Positions 19,801 to 25,933 of a stretch of DNA of 64,000 bases are shown piece after piece. Each line of letters starts with the position of its first letter. Within the stretch, counting starts at the first letter, position 1. Position numbers and translations under genes: made by a program. The stretch is taken from positions 1 through 64,000 of IMG/VR virus record IMGVR_UViG_3300013126_000023; one strand, 5' to 3'. Origin of the DNA: a virus. The notes below the pieces were generated by a model. The model was not told the origin of the DNA, did not search any database, and saw nothing but the letters and a program-made list of their open reading frames with translations.

Positions 19801-21998
19801 AAATATAGATAATTGGGATTTTCTACCACATTTGCTGTGGTTAAATCTGAGACATTTGCTTTAACGTTTAATAAACTAATTACATTAGAATATACTCTAG
19901 CGTTAGTGTAGTATAAATTTGTACCTTCAGATAAATTAGAAGTACTTAAATTAGACAAACTTAATACTAAATTAGCAAGATTAGATGTATTCGCAAAATT
20001 TGCTGTGTCTGCAGAACCACCAGACAAATCACTAGACGGTGCCCATTTACTACCATCCCATTTCAATACTTGTCCTGTACTAACACCTGTAGTATCTACA
20101 TCTGCTAATACATTTACGCTCATTAAAGAAACGTTGGATAGTACTCTTGAATTAGTATAATATAAACTAGTACCTTCGACAACATTACTTGTGGTTAAAT
20201 CAGAAACATTTGCTTTGGCGTTTAGTAAACTAATTACATTAGAATAAACTCTAGCGTTAGTATAGTAAAGATTAACACCTTCAGCTAAATTGGATGTAGT
20301 TTGATTACTTAACGATACAACTAAATTAGCAAGATTAGATGTGTTGGCAAAATTTGCTGTAGTGGATGACGCAGCAGAAATAGTATTAGGTACCCAATTA
20401 GTACCATTCCATGCAAGTACTTGGCCAGATGCAACACCAGTAGTATCAACATCTGCCAGAGCATTTACGCTCAATAATGCTATATTAGAAAGTACTCTAG
20501 CATTCGTGTAATATAGATTGTTTAATTCTGTTACATTTGCTGTAGTAAGATCACTTACATTAGCTTTCGCATTTAATAAACTAATTACATTAGAATAAAC
20601 TCTAGCGTTAGTATAGTATAAATTTGTACCTTCAGATAAATTAGAAGTACTTAAATTATTAAGTGACAATACGAGATTAGCTAAATTTGCCGTATTGGCA
20701 AAATTAGAAACATCAGCAGCGCCGCCTGACAAATCAGTTGCAGGCGCCCATTTACTACCATCCCATTTTAATACTTGTCCAGATGAAACACCAGTAGTAT
20801 CAACATCAGCTAATGCGTTTACACTTAATAATGCGATGTTGGATAATACTCTAGCATTACTAAAATATAGATTTGTACCCTCAGCAAGATTTGATGTGGT
20901 TTGATTACTTAACGATACAACTAAATTAGCAAGATTAGATGTGTTAGCAAAATTAGATATATCAGCAGCACCGCCGGACAAATCATTAGACGGTGCCCAT
21001 TTACTACCGTCCCATTTTAACACTTGACCGGATGAAACACCTGTAGTATCTACATCTGCTAATACATTAATACTTAGTAATGAAACATTAGATAAAACTC
21101 TAGTGTTAGTGTAGTATAGATTAGTATTTTCTGTTAGATTGGCTGTAGTAAAATTACTTAATGTATATACAATATTAGCAGCATCAGCAATATTTGCTGA
21201 CGTTGCAGTAGTTGCTACAACGGCGGTGCTAGGATACCAATACAAACCATTGTATCGTAGATAATCACCAGAATTAGCGCCGGTAGTATTTACATCAGCT
21301 AGTACATTAATATTGGAAGTACTTAATCTTGCATCTACTCTAGTATTAGTAAAATATAGATTAGCACCCTCTGATAAATTAGAAGTACTTAAATTTGATA
21401 AGCTAATAACTAAATTAGCTAGATTTGATGTATTGGCAAAATTAGCTGTATTGGCAAAATTTGAAGAAGTAGCAAAAGTTGCAATACCTGCAGTAATAGA
21501 ATTAGGTACCCAATTAGAACCATTCCATTCTAAAACTTGCCCTGTAGTTACACCTGTCGTGTTTACATCTACCAAAGCATTAATACTAGTTGTTGCTATT
21601 CTTGCATCAACTCTAGTATTAGTAAAATATAAATTATTGCCTTCTGCTAAATTAGAAGTAGTATGATTAGATAATCTGACTACTATGTTTGATACATTTG
21701 AATAATTGGCATTACCAGCATTATTAGCATAACCCGAAACTAAGGCAGGTGTTACTAGCCCTAAAACAATATTGGCTATGTTGGAATTTTCAGACGCAGA
21801 CACAAGGATGGAACCGGGTACCCAATTGGTTCCATCCCATAGTAAGGTATTATTTACCGAAGCTGGTGTTGTACTAGTATCTACATCTTTAAGACTATCT
21901 ACTGATATATTAGATAAAGAATTAGCAGATATAGAATTAGAAGTTAGAACATTGCCTGATCCAATAAATCCAGCAGATATTCTTGCAATAGATGCCAT
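13824..21998 (-). CDS. Giant 2,724-residue tail fibre with tandem repeats and a cupredoxin-like insert
   Basis: By far the largest gene in the window. It consists mostly of two interleaved repeats: a LYYTNARVYSNVIxLLNAKANVxDLTTSNVxEG unit (dozens of copies) and an ADVDTTGVSSGQVLKWDGSKWAPS unit. Other units resemble the N-terminal part of the fibre at 3164-4672 (VTPLxYGGxxKxPVIxVDxYGRITSASNV). A separate domain near DNA 15260-15620 has NPTIYVNAGETISF, SSHPFAL and YQCTNHSSM, a cupredoxin-like set with His, Cys, His and Met in the type 1 copper arrangement. The C-terminus carries two QTVFTGADDNG / YVYLNGVLL units seen in marine phage fibres. The start has an AGGAAGAAG ribosome site and a late promoter at 22029-22036. 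First gene of the fibre operon. Confidence 0.85.
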   Translation of the reverse strand: MASIARISAGFIGSGNVLTSNSISANSLSNISVDSLKDVDTSTTPASVNNTLLWDGTNWVPGSILVSASENSNIANIVLGLVTPALVSGYANNAGNANYSNVSNIVVRLSNHTTSNLAEGNNLYFTNTRVDARIATTSINALVDVNTTGVTTGQVLEWNGSNWVPNSITAGIATFATSSNFANTANFANTSNLANLVISLSNLSTSNLSEGANLYFTNTRVDARLSTSNINVLADVNTTGANSGDYLRYNGLYWYPSTAVVATTATSANIADAANIVYTLSNFTTANLTENTNLYYTNTRVLSNVSLLSINVLADVDTTGVSSGQVLKWDGSKWAPSNDLSGGAADISNFANTSNLANLVVSLSNQTTSNLAEGTNLYFSNARVLSNIALLSVNALADVDTTGVSSGQVLKWDGSKWAPATDLSGGAADVSNFANTANLANLVLSLNNLSTSNLSEGTNLYYTNARVYSNVISLLNAKANVSDLTTANVTELNNLYYTNARVLSNIALLSVNALADVDTTGVASGQVLAWNGTNWVPNTISAASSTTANFANTSNLANLVVSLSNQTTSNLAEGVNLYYTNARVYSNVISLLNAKANVSDLTTSNVVEGTSLYYTNSRVLSNVSLMSVNVLADVDTTGVSTGQVLKWDGSKWAPSSDLSGGSADTANFANTSNLANLVLSLSNLSTSNLSEGTNLYYTNARVYSNVISLLNVKANVSDLTTANVVENPNYLYFSNARVLAGLVGQDVVVDDLTIQGDLTVNGNVTTFNTATLIVEDKNILIANGASSPAVADGAGITIQGANANITYVFSTDRISFNKALDINGALVLTSASTSTTTIPEGSNLYYSNARVYANIAPLLTTSNIIELNNLYYTNARVYSNVIGLLNAKANVVDLTTSNVAEGSSLYYTNARVYANVSPLLTTANVTEITNLYYTNARVKSYLEVLDGNIIPATDVAYNLGSNSKRWKDLYLSGNTIFLGETLLQSSPNGLSVVSANIFTLIGNSISVDTVVSNSWGKLYSDNVIEGSKLFYSNARVYANIAPLLTTSNIAELNNLYYTNARVYSNVVGPLATKANVVDLTTANVIESASNLYYTNARVHANISPLLTTANISEVGNNLYYTNARARTAVSAGDITIIYDPVAGTIRANTVALGANVTSVNNLQGAVSLSTGEIPEGSNLYYTNARVLSNVTLMSINVLADVDTTGVSSGQVLAWNGSSWVPNTISTSSSDVANFSNTSNLANLVLSLANFTTANLAEGTNLYYTNARVYSNVISLLNAKANVVDLNTNNVLEGLNLYYTNARVVAGLVGQDVVLDDLIVQGNLTVNGNVVSLSVGTLLVEDKLIEIANGASSAAVADGAGISIQGANANITYVFSTDRISFNKNIDINGNILLSNTSSTTNLPEGTNLYYTNARVYSNVISLLNAKANVRDLTTSNVTELTNLYYTNVRVYSNVVSALATYSGNLTAGNVITDVVKGSFSNTTIQAGNYNFIFNDSGNLLVANGISTYSISSNVWNNIYTTNVIEGTNLYYTNARVYSNVISLLNAKANVVDLTTANVVELTNLYYTNARVYSNVISLLNNKANVVDLTTSNVIEGANLYFTNARVRLAISAFDNTIVYDSTNGTIRANTVALGANVLSVNGQTGVVNLSTFDIPENANLYYTNARVYSNVIGLLDAKANVVDLTSANVVELNNLYYTNARVYSNVIGLLDAKANVVDLTTSNVAEGTSLYYTNARVRSTLTSGNGISYDNVTGNITLSPTGVTPLVYGGATKIPVISVDSYGRITSASNVSVAGVSSFTSSGNSFTISTADGNSFVANIQENSVRLGTDTTGAYVSNVIAGLGIVITNQGGETATPTISAAQDIATNASPSFFNLTVSGNLTVVGNTTVITSNTLTINDPLIYLAGNNYSSDAVDIGFVGNYFDGLNQRHAGLFRDASDGGVFKLFANLNPEPSNVIDTANNSFRYANLIVDYLTGTVIGTVSSIGNHTTTSLAEGSNLYYTNARVYSNVIGLLNTKANVIDLTTSNVVELNNLYYTNARVLSNIALLSVNALADVDTTGATAGQVLKWSGSAWIASQDVVGTANVSVNSNIANLVVSLSNHTTSNLAEGTNLYYTNARAILAAIPAVTQLVVTTPVFNYNIDQYSGDNPTIYVNAGETISFDLNQGSSHPFALRISNGGSNYNTGLTHVDDDGTISTGASAQGKYTGELFWKIPYELAGNTYVYQCTNHSSMVGNIVIQKSISLLSTSDVTEGTNLYYTNARVYSAVTGNLVLKSNVSDLTTANVVELTNLYYTNARVYSNVITLLNAKANVVDLTSANVVELNNLYYTNARVYSNVIGLLNTKANVADLTTSNVSEGTNLYYTNARVYSALTGNLALKANVVDLTTANVIELTNLYYTNARVYSNVIGLLNAKANVVDLTTSNVIEGTSLYYTNARVISGVTTANIANLTITGNVRVGNILASQFYWANGDIFTSGGGGGGAVSSVNGLTGAVVLTTANVSESAVSGNLYYTNSRVRSAISVTGAGSYDSSTGVITITGTGTSVSVSKYTFTSTLNQTVFTGADDNGATLTLADPDKAHVFLNGILLTRTSDYTSNVGNVVFTAGVAANNLVTVIDSLVTVGNVASINKYFYTATAGQTVFSGSDTNGRTLNIQSPSDSYVYLNGVLLVPTTDYTIGTTTVTLNDAAVADDILIVVDALVKTTSNIIYSTKARTYAFTRIF

Positions 21999-22028
21999 CT
22001 TCTTCCTGTTACATAATAGTTATTCTAA

Positions 22029-22036
22029 TATTTATA
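22029..22036 (-). promoter_or_regulatory. T4-type late promoter (TATAAATA)
   Basis: Exact TATAAATA on the minus strand, about 30 bases before the giant fibre start. It sits in the 54-base gap between the oxygenase gene at 22053 and the fibre, so it can start the whole distal-tail operon. T4 late promoters of this form are read by the gp55 sigma-like factor; that protein is not in the window. Confidence 0.75.
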
Positions 22037-22052
22037 TAAAACAGAAATTATA

Positions 22053-22616
22053 TTATCGGATTTTTGGTCCCTGTACCCAAGAAACTAAACTATATCGCTT
22101 TCCTTGAGTAACCTCAGAAACAGAATGTTCAAATAATGAGGGAAACACTAACACCGAACCTCTAGGTAAAAACTGAGCTTCGGTAGGATTTGGTATACTT
22201 CTAAAATTGAATCTACCACCCTCATAATCTTCTGGTTTAGATAGCTGAAACACTACTGATAATTTTCTTTCAGATTTACTATCATGTAACCAGTTTACAT
22301 CGTTATGCTCATTGTATTTACCTTTGTATACACTATCATATTCTGTGAATTGTATCTCAGAAACATGATTGTAAATATCCATATCTAACGCTGTTCTATT
22401 AGCTTCTTGGGCAAAGTAAATAACTAAAGCCGAAATATAATACTCGTAAATATTTATCCATCTTATTTTAGATGATCTATAATCATTATCTATTTTATGA
22501 TCGCTACCAAATCCTATTCCAGATTCAACAGCGTCATACTTTAAACCAGTTTTTATAATTTTATCACATAACTCATCATCTAAAGCACCAGGCCAAACCT
22601 GCCAATAATCTCTCAT
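22053..22616 (-). CDS. Prolyl-4-hydroxylase-like 2OG-Fe(II) oxygenase
   Basis: A 187-residue protein matching the P4H/PKHD-type oxygenase pattern. It shows YNEHNDVNW with an HxD pair around residue 100, RKLSVVFQLSKPEDYEGGRFNF (the typical RKLS..VQLS..DYEGG strand pair), RGSVLVFPSLFEHSVSEV with the distal metal His, and KRYSLVSWVQGP with the 2-oxoglutarate Arg. All expected active-site residues are present. The family hydroxylates proline or other residues in proteins. It is the last gene of an operon that also encodes a collagen-like fibre, a second oxygenase-like protein, a methyltransferase and a glycosyltransferase, so the fibre is a plausible substrate. Confidence 0.8.
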   Translation of the reverse strand: MRDYWQVWPGALDDELCDKIIKTGLKYDAVESGIGFGSDHKIDNDYRSSKIRWINIYEYYISALVIYFAQEANRTALDMDIYNHVSEIQFTEYDSVYKGKYNEHNDVNWLHDSKSERKLSVVFQLSKPEDYEGGRFNFRSIPNPTEAQFLPRGSVLVFPSLFEHSVSEVTQGKRYSLVSWVQGPKIR

Positions 22617-22618
22617 AT

Positions 22619-23584
22619 CTATTCCGTATCAAAGAAAAACAAATGAAATAATCTAGAATTTTGAAGATTGTTGCCGAAATAATTAGACGCCGAATGAATT
22701 AATCTAGCATCCCAAATAACTAATCTATTGAACACATTGCCTACAGTGTCCACTTCATCAAATTTTGTTTTATCATAATAATCGTTTTCAAATACATCAT
22801 TATAGTTAACATCGTTAGAATGCACCTTTCTTATTCTAGGATATTTTTTACTTCTAAAAAAACTTGTCCCAGTTTCTACAGGTGCATCGGGTGTTAGGTA
22901 AATTGCTGCGGCAAAGCTTTGTATATCTGAATGGTATACTAATGGATCCTCAGCAGTACAATATTGAAAAACTCCATTATAGGAATGATTTTCCCATACA
23001 GTTATTTTTTTACCTATTAGTTGTTCAAATAACTGCTTTGTACCGGGCGCCAAAAATTTACTAGTTGTTCTTTTGCCCTTAAAATATCTTAGGTCGGGCT
23101 CATATACTTGTTGTAAAGCAATCTGCCTTACTTGATCTGGATTCTCATAAAAATTATCTACAACTATTATTTCGGGAAAGATATTATTAGATATTTTTAT
23201 TTCATTATATTCTTGAATTGATGTATCCGATAATAATTTTTTATAAAATTTATTTACATCTAATTCATATATAGTTAGTAATGTACTGTTATAAGAAAGA
23301 ATAATCTTTACATTAGGTGTTTTTGGTGCAGGTATACAAACATCAAATCCAGAATTGATAAAATCTAATGATTGACTATTATATGCATCCGCTACATCTT
23401 GTCTTTCATTATAGCAAAATATAGTTATCATTTTGCCATCGATTTCTAAAAAGAAATCTAAATCTACTTTTGGAACGGTTGGAACCATCCAACCTGAAAT
23501 TCTTAAATGATTATTTTCTAAATAAAAATCATCTATAAAACCGAAAATTTTATCGGTCATTGTTTTGTGATTATCTCGTATCAT
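22619..23584 (-). CDS. Two-domain protein with C-terminal 2OG-oxygenase-like (DUF6445-like) domain
   Basis: A 321-residue protein. Residues 1-125 (FGFIDDFYLENNHLRISGWMV) form a beta-rich domain of the kind found at the front of glycan-modifying proteins. The rest begins PEIIVVDNFYENPDQVRQIAL and contains YHSDIQSFAAAIYLTPDAPVETGTSFFR with an HxD pair, and later VWDARLIHSASNYFG with a distal His. This resembles the DUF6445 group of double-stranded beta-helix proteins. Oxygenase activity is inferred from the H-x-D...H pattern. It sits two bases from its neighbours inside the putative fibre-modification cluster. The substrate is unknown. Confidence 0.65.
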   Translation of the reverse strand: MIRDNHKTMTDKIFGFIDDFYLENNHLRISGWMVPTVPKVDLDFFLEIDGKMITIFCYNERQDVADAYNSQSLDFINSGFDVCIPAPKTPNVKIILSYNSTLLTIYELDVNKFYKKLLSDTSIQEYNEIKISNNIFPEIIVVDNFYENPDQVRQIALQQVYEPDLRYFKGKRTTSKFLAPGTKQLFEQLIGKKITVWENHSYNGVFQYCTAEDPLVYHSDIQSFAAAIYLTPDAPVETGTSFFRSKKYPRIRKVHSNDVNYNDVFENDYYDKTKFDEVDTVGNVFNRLVIWDARLIHSASNYFGNNLQNSRLFHLFFFDTE

Positions 23585-23585
23585 A

Positions 23586-24125
23586 TCAATCCTTTATCCA
23601 ATACCACACATCATTTTGTATAACTTTAAAATTATTTTTTAAATTATTCTCTTTTCTAAATTTAGCTAAGGCTTTATTTACCCCCGGTAATGTGAAATCA
23701 TGGCCGGAAAATAAACCACCTCGTCTTACTTTATTATAGTAATTATTAATATCACTATAGCACATTTCAAAAGAATGGTCACCATCTATAAAAATAAAAT
23801 CTAAACTATAATCATCTATAAGGTGCCTAGCTTGGTCTGCAGGCTTTTCTATAAGTTTAAATCTATCATTAAATACACTTAACGATTGTAATGCCTCTCG
23901 TTTGATCGAGTTAATGTCTTCTTCAGTAATATATCTATTCCAATCTTGATAAGGTAAATAGGGATCTATTCCATACAACAATTTTATATTACTGCATTCT
24001 TGTAAAAGATATCCTGAATTTCTACCATACCAAACACCCAACTCGCAACCAATTAAACTATTGCCCATTTGTTTTATTAAATTGGGCAATTTAATTGCAG
24101 ATTCTGTAACAAAATTAGTATTCAT
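23586..24125 (-). CDS. Class I SAM-dependent methyltransferase
   Basis: A 179-residue protein with a Methyltransf_24-like plan: ELGVWYGRNSGYLL (SAM-binding motif I, around residue 29), LYGIDPYLPY (acidic residue after strand 2), LDFIFIDGDHSFEMCYSDINNYYNKVRRGGLFSGHDF (DGDH motif and the GG-loop-SGHD stretch typical of sugar/O-methyltransferases in glycan clusters). It overlaps the glycosyltransferase gene by 11 bases. This family methylates sugars or small metabolites and is often found beside glycosyltransferases. The acceptor here may be a sugar placed on a virion protein, which is inferred. Confidence 0.8.
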   Translation of the reverse strand: MNTNFVTESAIKLPNLIKQMGNSLIGCELGVWYGRNSGYLLQECSNIKLLYGIDPYLPYQDWNRYITEEDINSIKREALQSLSVFNDRFKLIEKPADQARHLIDDYSLDFIFIDGDHSFEMCYSDINNYYNKVRRGGLFSGHDFTLPGVNKALAKFRKENNLKNNFKVIQNDVWYWIKD

Positions 24126-25257
24126 AATTTAACGCATAATGTTGTGCAGGTTTATTATCTAGATGAAAATTATATCCACCTAGGTCTTCTATTCTTTTTA
24201 ATATTTGCCTTTCATAATAATTACAAATTCTATCAACTTTTCGTTGTATTTCTCGACGTCTCGAATTAGTTGCAGACTCAATGTTGGTTGTCTGAAAATA
24301 TAAACAATCTTTTATGTGAATAAATTTTGTAGTAAGAAAAGTTCGAACCAACAATTCATAATCATCTACACAATTAAGTTTATCATTGTGTCTGCCTATA
24401 CTATTATATATCGACCTTTTCCAACATCTAAAGTGATTAGGAGTTCCCACTATATGACGAATAGTTGAAAAATTAATAGGGACTCTTGAAGGTCTGTAAT
24501 GCCTACCTTTGTACCATAGATCATAATGTTGACCATACCCTGTGGCAAAATAATCACCATAATCTACATTACCACCATCATCAAAAAATTCTGCTGAGGA
24601 AGAATAACAAAATCCAGCATCCTCATATTTTGCAAAAGCATTAACTATTTTTTCGAGAGCCAGATGGTGTAGGATATCATCATGATCTAATTCTAAAAGA
24701 TACTCCCCGTTGCATAAACTAGCAGCGAATCTTTTAGTTTGGCCTATAAAACCACTTCTATTTACATAATTAAATACTTTAACACGTTTATCATTATTAA
24801 CTAATCTTTTTATATACTCTACATTACTTTTATCAGAAGAGTCATCTACAATAATCCATTCCCAATCCGTAAAAGATTGTTCTAATAGACTATGATATGC
24901 TCTGTCTATTTTATCAAAACTATTATAGGTGGGAGTAAATACACTTACCTTGGGATTTTTATCCTCCAGTATTCTGATCAAATACTCATTGTAAATTAGA
25001 TCAGCATCCAAAGAACTTATCTTATCTACTAAAACAATATTAAGATTAGATATACTTATAGGTTTCCATAACAAAGGATTACCTACAATAATTATTAGAT
25101 CAAATTTACTTAATAATTTAGGATCAATACTACAATTAAAAAAATGGATTTCTAACTCAGAAGCTATTCCTTCAAATGTTTCTGTAGTTCTAAAATTCTT
25201 ATCTATTTTATCAATTGAAAATATTGCTATCCTTGGAAGAATAGGTATTTCAAACAT
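24115..25257 (-). CDS. GT2-family glycosyltransferase
   Basis: A 380-residue protein with an N-terminal extension of about 100 residues and then a GT-A glycosyltransferase family 2 domain: KVSVFTPTYNSFDKIDRAYHSLLEQSFTDWEWIIVDDSSDKS (nucleotide-sugar-binding DD), GQTKRFAASLCNGEYLLELDHDDILHH (DHDD, the metal-binding DxD equivalent), and a later CVDDYELLVR acidic motif at the catalytic-base position. No membrane segment, so it acts in the cytoplasm. Located between the collagen-like/fibre genes and a methyltransferase; a virion glycosylation role is the simplest inference. Confidence 0.85.
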   Translation of the reverse strand: MFEIPILPRIAIFSIDKIDKNFRTTETFEGIASELEIHFFNCSIDPKLLSKFDLIIIVGNPLLWKPISISNLNIVLVDKISSLDADLIYNEYLIRILEDKNPKVSVFTPTYNSFDKIDRAYHSLLEQSFTDWEWIIVDDSSDKSNVEYIKRLVNNDKRVKVFNYVNRSGFIGQTKRFAASLCNGEYLLELDHDDILHHLALEKIVNAFAKYEDAGFCYSSSAEFFDDGGNVDYGDYFATGYGQHYDLWYKGRHYRPSRVPINFSTIRHIVGTPNHFRCWKRSIYNSIGRHNDKLNCVDDYELLVRTFLTTKFIHIKDCLYFQTTNIESATNSRRREIQRKVDRICNYYERQILKRIEDLGGYNFHLDNKPAQHYALNYEY

Positions 25258-25258
25258 A

Positions 25259-25933
25259 TTAGTTAGATACTATGGCTTCTATATTTATTCCAGCTGTAGT
25301 GTAGATAGGCGAGGATTGATTGGGAGAAACTTCTACCATATAGGTTGCACCCCATGCTCCTGTATTACTATTAACTTTTTGTACATAAACCGATTGAGAA
25401 GAGGATAAAGACAACCATCCAGTAGAAGGGGATGATGCCCCAGATCCCCCCTGATAGTACAAATTTTGTCTAGTGAATCTGACATAAAAAGAACTACCTA
25501 TACCACCTGTAACTGGCCAATACCAATAGCTATTAAAAAGAGAAACACTACCACTCAACGAATCTGTTCCACGTATTTCCATTGTACCATCTGCGTAAAG
25601 ATATATGTAAGTATACATAGTAGAAGCGCCGGGCTGAAAATCTTCAGAAACCCAATTAGTACCAGAAAGTGTGGAAAAGGGTCCCCCACCATAAGATGTT
25701 TCTATTGCCTCAAATGCTCCCTTAGTACCGTAAATGTATCTGCGAATACTTGTTGTGCCGCCAGTAGGTATATAACAATGATTACTAAGATCAGGATATG
25801 CCCAGGATCCTGCGGGCACATGATCTCCTCCCGCATACAATTCACTTAATGATGTAGATCCTCCATCACTAGCTCCGTAGGTATCACCTAAACAAGCACC
25901 CAATCTAACGCTAGATCCACCAATTCTTGGCAT
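25259..25933 (-). CDS. Probable tail/fibre structural protein
   Basis: A 224-residue protein, [42 protein letters not shown]..., rich in Gly, Ser, Tyr and Trp, with alternating beta strands and no catalytic motif. The opening RIGGSSVRLGxCLGxTYGxSDGGSTSLSELY pattern resembles short phage proteins that follow fibre genes. Its start overlaps the stop of the collagen-like fibre by one base, so it is produced with it and may form a tip or an assembly partner. Function inferred from position and composition. Confidence 0.55.
   Translation of the reverse strand: MPRIGGSSVRLGACLGDTYGASDGGSTSLSELYAGGDHVPAGSWAYPDLSNHCYIPTGGTTSIRRYIYGTKGAFEAIETSYGGGPFSTLSGTNWVSEDFQPGASTMYTYIYLYADGTMEIRGTDSLSGSVSLFNSYWYWPVTGGIGSSFYVRFTRQNLYYQGGSGASSPSTGWLSLSSSQSVYVQKVNSNTGAWGATYMVEVSPNQSSPIYTTAGINIEAIVSN

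Noticed and set aside
14600-21700. Regularly spaced repeats suggesting a CRISPR array
   Set aside because: The repeats are in-frame protein repeats with third-position variation and irregular spacing; no unique spacer pattern.
25281-25290. TATTTATT at 25.28 kb as a late promoter
   Set aside because: It lies in the C-terminal codons of a structural gene and is not placed before any start.
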